A stretch of 64,000 bases of DNA from a bacterium (lineage in GTDB: Bacteria > Bacillota > Bacilli > Lactobacillales > Streptococcaceae): positions 124,001 to 188,000 of the forward strand of contig CAJNBW010000002.1 of NCBI GenBank assembly GCA_905221105.1, read 5' to 3'. Below, one piece after another: positions 28,256 through 36,248 of the stretch. Each line of letters starts with the position of its first letter. The first letter of the stretch is position 1. Below the pieces are notes generated by a model that saw nothing but the letters and a program-made list of their open reading frames with translations, did not search any database and was not told the origin of the DNA. Both the position numbers and the translations under genes were made by a program.

Positions 28256-28261
28256 AAAACG

Positions 28262-28294
28262 ACCTCCTCTAGCCTACAGAGGAGGTTTCTTTTC
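28262..28294 (+). terminator. Terminator between convergent ABC and kinase genes
   Basis: ACCTCCTCT (28262-28270) pairs with AGAGGAGGT (28278-28286), followed by TTCTTTT. A-rich sequence on the other side could also allow termination of the leftward kinase transcript. Confidence 0.8.
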
Positions 28295-28295
28295 G

Positions 28296-29174
28296 TTAAA
28301 AATAAATGAAAACCGACAACCACTGCCCATCTGTTCTTAGTTTCATCTCTGCACCAAGAAGATGGCATAATTCCTCAGTGATATAAAGGCCTAAACCAGA
28401 GGATTCTTCGGTGTCTGATAGATTTTCAGAATAAAAACGGTTGCTAAGATTTTCTATTTTTTTGATAGGCTGTTTGACAAGGTTTGCAATCTCTAAGACA
28501 GGCTGTTCCTTTTCCTTTCGCAAAGATAGACGGGCTTCTTCCTTACCATGCTTGAGGACATTTCCGAGCAAATTTTGTAAAATTCGATCCAGCAAGTCTT
28601 CATCAGTCCTCGTTTTTAAACTAGCTTCAACCTTAAAATCAAGCGTGATATTTGCTGCCTGAAAAACATCATAATAAGCCAGAGTCTTTTTGGTAATAAA
28701 AGCGGAAAGGTCCACTTCTTCCAGTTTCGGTTTGACAGCCCCTTCCATCAAACGACGATATTCTAGAAGAGCCTCCAAACGTTTGGAAACTAAATCAAGA
28801 TGCTGGGCGATTTTTTGTAAGGTTTCTGCTTGGTTTTCAGGAGACTTTATCAATTGTTGGGTGTAACCTGAAGCAATAGTCAAAGGTGTCCGAATATCAT
28901 GAGCGATATTGCTGATGGCCATATCCAGAGTCTGCTTTTCCCTTTTCATCACCAACCGAGATTGTTCCACTTCCTGAAATAGATTCTCAATCTGCTGGTA
29001 GAGCTGTAAAAAATGTTTGGAAAAAATACTGACTCCGACTCTTTTCATACTACCTGTGAGAATCTTGTCTTCAATCTGTTGACTCAGGCTTTCAAGTGCA
29101 AGATGATAGCGAATCAATGTAATCGATAAAATAATTAGGAGAACCAGTAGAACAAAAATTAGGATGTAGGTCAT
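28296..29174 (-). CDS. Sensor histidine kinase
   Basis: 292 residues. One N-terminal transmembrane helix (about 2-22) with almost no extracellular part, a linker, then the H-box ISNIAHDIRTPLT with the phospho-acceptor His near residue 94, an N-box (QNLLGNVLKHG) and a G-box (SSGLGLYI). Kinases with so little sensor domain usually read signals within the membrane or through a partner transporter. The convergent ABC exporter is the obvious partner. The start overlaps the regulator stop by 4 bases. Confidence 0.9.
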   Translation of the reverse strand: MTYILIFVLLVLLIILSITLIRYHLALESLSQQIEDKILTGSMKRVGVSIFSKHFLQLYQQIENLFQEVEQSRLVMKREKQTLDMAISNIAHDIRTPLTIASGYTQQLIKSPENQAETLQKIAQHLDLVSKRLEALLEYRRLMEGAVKPKLEEVDLSAFITKKTLAYYDVFQAANITLDFKVEASLKTRTDEDLLDRILQNLLGNVLKHGKEEARLSLRKEKEQPVLEIANLVKQPIKKIENLSNRFYSENLSDTEESSGLGLYITEELCHLLGAEMKLRTDGQWLSVFIYF

Positions 29175-29872
29175 TGCTTATCTCCTTTTAATCTTACCCC
29201 AACTCCCCAAATAGTTTCAATGTATTCCTGAGTTGGGTCCAGCTGGTTTAATTTTTTACGAAGATTACTCAAATGAGTATTAAGGGTATTATCTCCAGGT
29301 AGGTAGCTATCCTCCCAGACCAATTCATAAAGTTCTTCCTTGGTGAAGATCTTCTTAGGATGTTTAAGGAGAGTTTGGAGAATCAAGCATTCTTTCTTGG
29401 CAAGACGAATGGTTTCCTGACTATTTTTGATTTCAAAACTTTCGGCATCAAACTGGATATTTTTCAAGTTTAGTGGCAGATTTTCAGTTTTTCCTAGTTC
29501 TATAGGCTGTTTTTCTACACTTTGGCGTAACTGAACAGTAACTCTGGCAAAGACTTCGTCCAAATCAAAAGGCTTGACGATGTAGTCATTGGCACCGCCT
29601 AAGAGGTATTGACTGATAAGTTTTTTATCGCTCAAAGCCGTTAGCATAATGACTGGAGTTTGACTTTGTTCCCTGATAGCTTTTAAAACCTGATCCCCAT
29701 TTTTCCCAGGAAGCATGATATCTAGCAAAACGAGGTCAATCCCCCCTTGGTCAAAACGCATGATTCCTTCTGTACCAGAAAAGGCTTGAATAACCTCGTG
29801 CTCCTCAGTGAGAAGTGTTCGTAAAATCTCTTGAATGTCACTATTGTCTTCAATAACCAATATCCTAGCCAT
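29171..29872 (-). CDS. OmpR-family response regulator
   Basis: About 233 residues starting at MARILVIEDNSD (ATG at 29872, AGAAAGG upstream; a TTG three codons earlier is less likely). Receiver domain about 1-118 with the acidic pair ED, the phospho-acceptor in LVLLDIMLPGKNG (about 49-52) and Lys in VKPFD. The C-terminal winged helix (about 130-233) ends in ETIWGVGVRLKG. It precedes and overlaps the kinase gene. Its target is probably the repeat array at 26487-26515. Confidence 0.92.
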   Translation of the reverse strand: MARILVIEDNSDIQEILRTLLTEEHEVIQAFSGTEGIMRFDQGGIDLVLLDIMLPGKNGDQVLKAIREQSQTPVIMLTALSDKKLISQYLLGGANDYIVKPFDLDEVFARVTVQLRQSVEKQPIELGKTENLPLNLKNIQFDAESFEIKNSQETIRLAKKECLILQTLLKHPKKIFTKEELYELVWEDSYLPGDNTLNTHLSNLRKKLNQLDPTQEYIETIWGVGVRLKGDKQ

Positions 29873-30028
29873 AAACACCAACCTTTCTGCAACTATTATA
29901 GCATGTTTTATTGATAAAGCTTAAACAGAAAAGCTCTTTTCATTAGAATCGTGCAACTTTTTTCAGACAGTTTTAAAAGATTGATTTCCTTATATTTTTC
30001 CTTTATACTGGATAAAAAGGAGAATAAT

Positions 30029-30724
30029 ATGTCAGAAACAAATCACGAAATTGATTCAAATTTTGCAGGTCGTTTAAATATCCTGCGTGCGGGCGTTCTT
30101 GGTGCCAATGATGGGATTATTTCCATTGCTGGTGTGGTTATCGGGGTTGCCAGTGCTACGACCAATATCTGGATCATCTTTTTATCAGGCTTTGCGGCTA
30201 TCTTGGCTGGTGCCTTTTCTATGGCTGGTGGGGAGTACGTATCCGTTTCAACTCAAAAAGATACCGAGGAAGCAGCCGTTGCGCGTGAGCAAGTCTTGCT
30301 AGACCAAGATATAGAGTTAGCTAAAAAGTCTCTCTATGCTGCCTATATCCAAAATGGAGAATGTGAAACATCAGCCCAACTTCTCACCAACAAAGCCTTT
30401 TTAAATAATCCGCTCAAGGCTTTAGTAGAGGAAAAATACGGGATTGAGTATGAAGAATTTACCAATCCTTGGCATGCTGCTATCTCTAGCTTTATTTCTT
30501 TTTTCCTTGGTAGCTTACCACCCATGCTTTCAATTACCATTTTCCCAAGTGAATACCGCATCCCTGCTACTGTCCTTATCGTCGGTGTGGCCCTTCTTCT
30601 CACTGGTTACACTAGTGCCAAACTTGGAAAGGCTCCGACTAGAACAGCTATGATTCGAAACCTAGCTATTGGTCTCTTGACCATGGGAGTTACCTTCTTA
30701 CTCGGACAACTTTTCAGCATTTAG
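30029..30724 (+). CDS. VIT1/CCC1-family iron/manganese transporter
   Basis: About 231 residues from the ATG at 30029 with AAAAAGGAG upstream. The conserved LRAGVLGANDGIISIAGVVIG opening is at about 17-37. Two hydrophobic segments follow, then a cytosolic domain rich in Glu (about 75-130; EEAAVAREQVLL, EEKYGIEYEEF), then three C-terminal helices (PPMLSI...). Family members export or sequester Fe2+ or Mn2+. The gene is transcribed divergently from the two-component system and has its own terminator. Confidence 0.88.
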   Translation: MSETNHEIDSNFAGRLNILRAGVLGANDGIISIAGVVIGVASATTNIWIIFLSGFAAILAGAFSMAGGEYVSVSTQKDTEEAAVAREQVLLDQDIELAKKSLYAAYIQNGECETSAQLLTNKAFLNNPLKALVEEKYGIEYEEFTNPWHAAISSFISFFLGSLPPMLSITIFPSEYRIPATVLIVGVALLLTGYTSAKLGKAPTRTAMIRNLAIGLLTMGVTFLLGQLFSI

Positions 30725-30734
30725 TATATAAGAA

Positions 30735-30767
30735 ATACCTCGATTTTGAAGTCGAGGTATCTTTTTT
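30735..30767 (+). terminator. Terminator of VIT-family gene
   Basis: ATACCTCGA (30735-30743) pairs with TCGAGGTAT (30752-30760), followed by TTTTTT. It reaches the stop codon of the convergent permease gene and may act in both directions. Confidence 0.8.
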
Positions 30768-32754
30768 ACATTTGCACAATCTTGCGATAACTTCTTGAAG
30801 TAACCATGAAAATCAGCACATAGGCGATGAGGAAGATAGCGCAGATAGACAAGGTTACGATCAACATCATAGTCGTATCTATTACACCAATCACTTTTAA
30901 AATCAGACTAAGCATATGGTAGGCAAAGGCAAGATGTATGAAGGCAAAAAGCAAAGGAAGGAAGAAAACAGTTAAAACCTGTTTGTTGATGGTTTGTTTG
31001 ATTTGCTTTTGATCTAAACCGACTTTCTGCAAGATAATAAAGCGCTCACGGTCTTCATATCCTTCAGAAATTTGTTTGTAGTAAATAACCAGAACGGTTC
31101 CGACCATAAAGATAATGGATAGGAAAATACCGATAAAGAAGACACCACCAAAGAGGGCGCTCATCTGAGAACTAGCATCTGCTAGATTGCTACCATAAAC
31201 ATAGCTACCTTCTGTGTTTAATTGAGTATTAAACTGATTGAGGTATTTTTCATACTCGTCAGAGACCTTGAGTTGTTCTTCTTCGCTGGCATTTACATTC
31301 ATACCACCGTAAAGTTGATTATAGATAGCCGAATCTGGGAATTGGTCCAAAAAGGCTTGTAGATTAGGAACAACAAGGTAATTGTAATCAGTAGTAAAAA
31401 TATTAAACTGATTTGGGACATGGTTGACAATAAAATCTGTATTAAATTCTTCTTTCACAGAAAATTGATGATCATTTAGAGTTAGTGCTTTCTGTCCTTT
31501 CAGTCCGTCATTTTTGGCAAAGAGACCGACCTCATTTCCTGATAGAGACAGTTTTTGACCAGTCATATTTTCATAATCTTTTTGGTCAAATACCATGAAA
31601 ACTGTTTTTGGTTGGACGCGGTTTTGTCCTTTTTCAAAAATAGTTAACTTGGTTCCTTCTTGATTTGCAATACCAAAGTTACTGTAACGAAGAACTTCTT
31701 TCTCTTTGACACTATAACCTTTGTCACTTGCAAACTGGCTCAAGAGTTTGTCCAAATCTTCTTTTTCAACATTTTGTCCAGTAATTCCAAAGTCATGCGG
31801 ATTCATCACTTTTTTAAAGGATTCTGAAGCATTGAAAATGCTTGTCGCTGCTGACATGGTTACCAAAACCATTGTTGACAAGATAGCGATGGTTGCTAGA
31901 CCAACCGCATTTTTCTTCATACGGAAAATCAAGTTAGACACTGAGATAAGGTTATTGGGCTGGTAATAGTATTTCTTGTTTTTCTTTAAGATTTGGAGGA
32001 AAACAGTAATCCCTGCATTGAACAAGAGATAGGTTCCAAAAATAACCAGCAAAACAGCTAGGAAGAAGGTTGTTAGGGCTGTAAGAGGATCTTTTACCGT
32101 AAGGGCAAGATAATAACCAATCCCTAAACTAATCGAACCAAGAATAGTTTGGAGAGGTAGGAAACGACCTTTTTTCTCACCACTAGCTTTCTCACGAGAG
32201 AGCTGGAGGGCATTCATACGAGCGATTCGAAGGGCATTCAGGAACATGAGGCCTAGGAAAATCAAACCGAAGACAACAAGTACTGCTATGACAACATTCA
32301 TCTGAAAGGTAGCGACTAGTTCTACCTTCAATTTCATCAGTTTGAGTAAGAAAGCGAAAATCAACTTGTCAAACAAGGCTCCAATACCGATTCCTGCTCC
32401 AACAGTTAGAATTCCAAATAGCACCAACTCTTTAAAGGTCATACTGATCAGATGGCGCTTCTCCAAGCCCAACATGCCATAAATTCCCAGTTCCTTGGAA
32501 CGGTTTTTCATAACAAAACTATTGGCGTAAAGGACAATAATAGCTGACGCAAGGGTGACGACAAACATACCAAATCCAAGAGTAGCTTGAATGGTTGTCC
32601 CTCCACGGATTTCCGAAATCTTGGGATTGAAGGTTAGAGAGTAAAAGAGATAGGTGACGGTGACTGCCAAGAGAACAGCCAGCGCAAAAGGATAGTAGAG
32701 TTTGCGGTTTTTAATCAAGTTCGATACCGCTAACTTATTGGTTAATCGAAACAT
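30766..32754 (-). CDS. bceB: BceB-type ABC transporter permease (peptide-antibiotic resistance)
   Basis: 662 residues. FtsX-like permease with about ten transmembrane helices. A large extracellular domain (about 310-520) between helices 7 and 8 is the hallmark of BceB-type exporters that sense and resist bacitracin, nisin and similar peptides. Helices 2-4 and 8-10 carry the FtsX folds. The gene starts 1 base after bceA. Its cognate BceR/BceS system is probably elsewhere on the chromosome; the kinase at 28296 lacks the two-helix BceS architecture. Confidence 0.88.
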   Translation of the reverse strand: MFRLTNKLAVSNLIKNRKLYYPFALAVLLAVTVTYLFYSLTFNPKISEIRGGTTIQATLGFGMFVVTLASAIIVLYANSFVMKNRSKELGIYGMLGLEKRHLISMTFKELVLFGILTVGAGIGIGALFDKLIFAFLLKLMKLKVELVATFQMNVVIAVLVVFGLIFLGLMFLNALRIARMNALQLSREKASGEKKGRFLPLQTILGSISLGIGYYLALTVKDPLTALTTFFLAVLLVIFGTYLLFNAGITVFLQILKKNKKYYYQPNNLISVSNLIFRMKKNAVGLATIAILSTMVLVTMSAATSIFNASESFKKVMNPHDFGITGQNVEKEDLDKLLSQFASDKGYSVKEKEVLRYSNFGIANQEGTKLTIFEKGQNRVQPKTVFMVFDQKDYENMTGQKLSLSGNEVGLFAKNDGLKGQKALTLNDHQFSVKEEFNTDFIVNHVPNQFNIFTTDYNYLVVPNLQAFLDQFPDSAIYNQLYGGMNVNASEEEQLKVSDEYEKYLNQFNTQLNTEGSYVYGSNLADASSQMSALFGGVFFIGIFLSIIFMVGTVLVIYYKQISEGYEDRERFIILQKVGLDQKQIKQTINKQVLTVFFLPLLFAFIHLAFAYHMLSLILKVIGVIDTTMMLIVTLSICAIFLIAYVLIFMVTSRSYRKIVQM

Positions 32755-32755
32755 A

Positions 32756-33514
32756 CTAATTCACCTCGCTTGCCATGACAGTCAAGGTATCAGAGATTTC
32801 TTGGAACATCTGACGCTCTGTCTTCTCTCCACGGTAGATTTGATTATAAAGAATGCCGTCCTTGATAAAGAGTACACGCTTGGCCCTGCTGGCTGCTGCT
32901 GTTGAGTGGGTAACCATGAGAATGGTTTGACCACGCTCATTGATTTCGTCAAAAACATCAAGTAAGGCTGCAGATGATTTGGAATCAAGAGCTCCTGTCG
33001 GTTCATCCGCAAGGAGAATTTCAGGTTCTGTAATGATAGCGCGTGCTACTGCTACACGCTGTTTCTGCCCACCTGAAATTTCATATGGGTACTTCTCTTG
33101 CAATTGGTTGATACCTAGATTCTCAGCAGTCACCACCAATTTTTTCATCATCTCCGTAATGGGTCTTCTTGACAAGACAAGGGGAAGCAAGATATTATCC
33201 TTAACAGATAGGGTATCTAACAAGTTAAAGTCTTGGAAGACGAAGCCCAACTTTTCACGACGGAAGCTAGAAGCTTGTGAATTTTTAATGGTTGCTGTGT
33301 CAGTTCCATTCAGGTAAACCTGACCACGAGTTGGTTTGTCCAGCATAGCTAGGATATTGAGCAAGGTTGATTTACCAGAACCAGACTCACCCATGATGGC
33401 AACGTAGTCACCCTTTTCTACGGTAAAGTGAATATCCTTGAGGGCCTCTACTTGGTTGCCCTGAAAACGAGTTTTATAAATTTTTTGAACGTGTTTTACA
33501 TCTAAAAGTGTCAT
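32756..33514 (-). CDS. bceA: BceA-type ABC transporter ATP-binding protein
   Basis: About 252 residues from the ATG at 33514 (AAAGGAG upstream; the longer frame from 33571 overlaps another small gene). Walker [14 protein letters not shown], signature [14 protein letters not shown] and Walker [14 protein letters not shown] are of the MacB/LolD/BceA class. It drives BceB. The order on the - strand is BceR-type operator, 36-codon gene, bceA, bceB. Confidence 0.9.
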   Translation of the reverse strand: MTLLDVKHVQKIYKTRFQGNQVEALKDIHFTVEKGDYVAIMGESGSGKSTLLNILAMLDKPTRGQVYLNGTDTATIKNSQASSFRREKLGFVFQDFNLLDTLSVKDNILLPLVLSRRPITEMMKKLVVTAENLGINQLQEKYPYEISGGQKQRVAVARAIITEPEILLADEPTGALDSKSSAALLDVFDEINERGQTILMVTHSTAAASRAKRVLFIKDGILYNQIYRGEKTERQMFQEISDTLTVMASEVN

Positions 33515-33528
33515 GAGAATCTCCTTTC

Positions 33529-33639
33529 TTAATATCCCATCAAATGAAATGTAGCTTGCATCATAGCGCATCCCAGCTGAACGCGCTCGATTTCTTTGTG
33601 ACTTGGTTTTCTTCTTTTCTTATGTAAGATTTGTTTCAT
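33529..33639 (-). CDS. 36-residue basic peptide gene upstream of bceA
   Basis: A short frame MKQILHKKRRKPS...TFHLMGY. It has a consensus AAAGGAG seven bases before the ATG, and the bceA Shine-Dalgarno follows its stop by 3 bases. The N-terminal third is strongly basic (KKRRK) and the C-terminal part is more hydrophobic. It lies between the BceR-type box and bceA, so it is the first gene of the operon. It may be a leader peptide that controls bceA translation or a small regulatory protein. No homologue is known to me. Confidence 0.6.
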   Translation of the reverse strand: MKQILHKKRRKPSHKEIERVQLGCAMMQATFHLMGY

Positions 33640-33724
33640 GATGTTACTCCTTTGTTCTTTATGAGTCTAGTTTACATCAAAAAAAGACCGCTTGCCATAA
33701 CCTAACCTTACAAAATAGACTTTA

Positions 33725-33744
33725 ATCTTACATTTTTGTAAGAT
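33725..33744 (-). promoter_or_regulatory. BceR-type response-regulator binding site
   Basis: ATCTTACA-TTTT-TGTAAGAT is a perfect inverted repeat with a 4-base centre. It matches the TNACA-N4-TGTAA (7-4-7) operator described for BceR-like regulators. It lies about 85 bases upstream of the 36-codon gene and about 210 bases upstream of bceA, and is the expected site of induction by peptide antibiotics. Confidence 0.78.
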
Positions 33745-33941
33745 TGGGGGGAATGTAAGCAAAATTGCTTAGAAAATGATTTGATTTCCTATTTTTAAAG
33801 TTGTAAAATATAAGTGTGAAAAGGCTTACTTTGGAAAGGAGGAAGCGGGAACTAACATTTGAGTAAGCTTACCTAGATAACATACCATTAAATTTAACAC
33901 TTGTAAGTCGTTCAACCTATAAGGAAAGAAGGTGCGCTTTA

Positions 33942-34139
33942 ATGAAACACAAAGAACATATACTCATCGGACTTCTCTATCTCCTCTCTCCATTCATCGG
34001 TCAGCTCTTAGTTGAAAAGACATACTTTATCGGTACAGAATTTACAGCTACTGCTTATGCTATTTGCTGGCTATCAGTTGTTATCAGTATCCATCATTTT
34101 TCAAAAAACGTATTGTCTCAGCAAGAAAAATCAGATTAA
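33942..34139 (+). CDS. Small two-helix membrane protein
   Basis: 65 residues with two hydrophobic segments (about 6-24 and 34-52), a basic N-terminus (MKHKEH) and a charged tail (QQEKSD). AAAGAAGG lies upstream of the ATG. It resembles the 64-residue product at 12661-12855 in size, topology and the LLYLLSPFIG / ILYLIAPYIA segment. It is divergent from the bce operon and shares its 300-base upstream region, so it may be co-regulated through the BceR-type box. Function unknown. Confidence 0.65.
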   Translation: MKHKEHILIGLLYLLSPFIGQLLVEKTYFIGTEFTATAYAICWLSVVISIHHFSKNVLSQQEKSD

Positions 34140-34231
34140 AAACCTGAGTTTAAAATAATGATTTTAGTTTGTAGAAGAAGTTGGAAAAACAGCTAGATGA
34201 CAAGAGGATGGGTAAAAAGCATTTAATATTA

Positions 34232-34278
34232 AAAAAGCATAATATCAGGTGTTCGAAAATATTGATATTATGCTTTTT
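34232..34278 (-). terminator. Strong terminator of the three-gene AAA+ cassette
   Basis: 16-base perfect arms (AAAAAGCATAATATCA at 34232-34247; complement at 34263-34278). It lies about 115 bases after the AAA+ gene. The symmetric A/T ends let it work on both strands, insulating the cassette from the small membrane-protein gene. Confidence 0.85.
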
Positions 34279-34391
34279 ATTATGAGAAGATTTACATCTT
34301 TTTCTATTGACATTGAGTTTTAACCAACCTATTTGATTTGTTATTTGACTGCAACAGTCAATAAGACATTCATAAACAATTTGAAGGTTCA

Positions 34392-35513
34392 TTATAAGAA
34401 TATGTTACCGGAACTGTTTTCCTCTATACAAAAATCATCTTTAATCAACAAAGTTAATTCTTTTGAACTCACAGCTTCACTTTGGTTAAGTCGGACAGCT
34501 TGATTCATTATTAAATCTTCATATAGATTTCGAACAAAGCGACCGTTAGAAAAATTGGCGAGATTACTTTCTAACTTTTCATTAAGATAATTTAATAATA
34601 CTTCTTTCAGCTTGTCATCTATATGGTAGTCGTCTTTTCTTGCTAATGTTTCAAAAATATCTAACAATTCTGTAGAAGAATAATTTTCAAAATTAATAAA
34701 ATAATTAAATCGAGATTTCAAACCAGGATTTGATTCAAAGAAATGGTTCATTGGTTCGGTATAACCAGCCACAATAACAATTAAATCATCTCGTGAATCT
34801 TCTAAAGCCTTTGTAAGTTCTGTTAAACATTCTCGCCCATATGAATCAGTATTTTCATTTTCAGTAATACTATACGCCTCATCAATAAAGAGAACTCCAC
34901 CTTTCGCCTTTTCTATGACATTTTTAACTTTCAGTGCAGTTTGTCCTTGGTAACCTGCAATTAAATCTGTTCTGGAGACTTCCATAAAATGTCCTTTGGA
35001 TAAAAGCCCCAATTGGTAGTACATTCTTCCAATTATCCTAGCGACAGTTGTTTTTCCTGTTCCTGGATTTCCCATGAAAGCCATGTGTAAAGTTCTTTTA
35101 GGAATATTTAAGCCAGACTCTTTCCTTTTTGACTGAATTTTTTGATAAATAATTAAACGATTAACTTCTTTTTTTACCTTCTCTAAACCTACTAACTGAT
35201 TTAGTTCCACCAAAAGGTCGTCTAAAGACGATTTCTTTTGGTGACTCAACTCTTTTTCCAAAGTATCAAATAGATAAGTATATCCAAGGAAACTAGCTAG
35301 ATTATCAGATAAATCTTTTAATAAAGGTGTAAGCTTGTTTCGTTTGTTAATTTGCTGTAATAAAAAAATAGATTTATACAATTCTGCTACTGATTTTGTA
35401 TCAGTATGATTTTCTATAATATTATTTACTTTATCCAGATAATTATTTTCTTTTCCAAAGTAGATGTCTAATTTCTTTGCGCTACAAATTAATTTATCTC
35501 GAGAAGTTGACAT
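34392..35513 (-). CDS. CbbX/CfxQ-type AAA+ ATPase (third gene of cassette)
   Basis: 373 residues. A helical N-terminal region (about 1-95) precedes a AAA+ module: LVGLEKVKKEV, Walker A GNPGTGKTT near 140, Walker B LFIDEAYSI, sensor-1 IVIVAGYTEPM and a GLKSRF arginine motif. This is the CbbX/SpoVK/EccA group, hexameric remodelling ATPases that pull on protein partners. It follows the tail-anchored protein gene by 3 bases. No Rubisco or type VII secretion gene is nearby, so the partner is likely one of the two upstream products. Confidence 0.85.
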   Translation of the reverse strand: MSTSRDKLICSAKKLDIYFGKENNYLDKVNNIIENHTDTKSVAELYKSIFLLQQINKRNKLTPLLKDLSDNLASFLGYTYLFDTLEKELSHQKKSSLDDLLVELNQLVGLEKVKKEVNRLIIYQKIQSKRKESGLNIPKRTLHMAFMGNPGTGKTTVARIIGRMYYQLGLLSKGHFMEVSRTDLIAGYQGQTALKVKNVIEKAKGGVLFIDEAYSITENENTDSYGRECLTELTKALEDSRDDLIVIVAGYTEPMNHFFESNPGLKSRFNYFINFENYSSTELLDIFETLARKDDYHIDDKLKEVLLNYLNEKLESNLANFSNGRFVRNLYEDLIMNQAVRLNQSEAVSSKELTLLIKDDFCIEENSSGNIFL

Positions 35514-35516
35514 ATC

Positions 35517-36239
35517 TTACCTCAATAACATGAAAAGCAAGGCAATCACTAACATACCAATAGAAATTCCAGAAACAACAAAGACTATTAGAAGGCGATT
35601 TGAAATAAATTGAATTTGTTGTTTACTTTCATTCAATTCTCTCCTAAGTTGCTCAATTTCTCCAGTATTTGAAACTGGTTCTGAAGGAAGAGTACTTGCG
35701 AATTGTTCTAGATTTACAAGTCTATCATTGAATTTAGAAAGTATTACCTCATGTTTTTCGATAGAGTTTTTGCTATTTTCTTCGTTAAATTTCTCTTTAA
35801 ATTGCTTAAGAGCTACTAGAGTTGCTTTTTGTTTCTCAATGGTTTTATCAATACGTACTTGTTCTTTTAATATTTTTTTATTTGTATGATCAATTGCTGC
35901 TACAGAAGAAAGAATTGCTTGAATATGACCTTTATCAAGAGCTTCTAAAGCTTTATAAACTTGACCAAATTCTTCAATAAGTTTGTGTTGATTATCATAA
36001 AATTTTGAAATGTAATTTTGAGTTTGTTCAACTAAAGTATTAAACTCTTTACCAGTAACCCCATGTTCAGCAAATTCAAAACCAAAGAAATCTTCATGAG
36101 TTCTAACTGTATCAAAATACAATTCATCTTGACTTTGTTCAGCAAACTCTTTCAGATGCTCTTTCGCTTCGTCGAAATCATGTTTGCTAATGTTTATTTC
36201 AATTGTTTCTTGTTCTTGCTCAAATACTTCTTGTTCCAT
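35517..36239 (-). CDS. Tail-anchored coiled-coil protein (second gene of cassette)
   Basis: 240 residues, unrecognised. The N-terminus is acidic (EQEVFEQEQETIE), a long helical part follows with probable coiled coil at about 120-210 (KQKATLVALKQFKEKFNEE...; LRRELNESKQQIQ), and a single C-terminal transmembrane helix (about 216-238, LLIVFVVSGISIGMLVIALLF) ends the protein. This is tail-anchored topology with the bulk in the cytosol. It lies 9 bases after the first gene and 3 before the ATPase gene. It could tether the ATPase or the HNH-like protein to the membrane. Confidence 0.7.
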   Translation of the reverse strand: MEQEVFEQEQETIEINISKHDFDEAKEHLKEFAEQSQDELYFDTVRTHEDFFGFEFAEHGVTGKEFNTLVEQTQNYISKFYDNQHKLIEEFGQVYKALEALDKGHIQAILSSVAAIDHTNKKILKEQVRIDKTIEKQKATLVALKQFKEKFNEENSKNSIEKHEVILSKFNDRLVNLEQFASTLPSEPVSNTGEIEQLRRELNESKQQIQFISNRLLIVFVVSGISIGMLVIALLFMLLR

Positions 36240-36248
36240 ATTTTCTCC

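Noticed and set aside
28296-29872. Cognate BceRS system for the bceAB operon
   Set aside because: The kinase has one transmembrane helix instead of the BceS two-helix layout, and no BceR-type box lies at its own promoter. The convergent ABC-2 exporter is the better partner.
34150-34392. 80-codon - strand frame after the AAA+ gene
   Set aside because: It runs through the strong 34232-34278 terminator, has no ribosome-binding site and has a low-complexity, Cys-rich translation.
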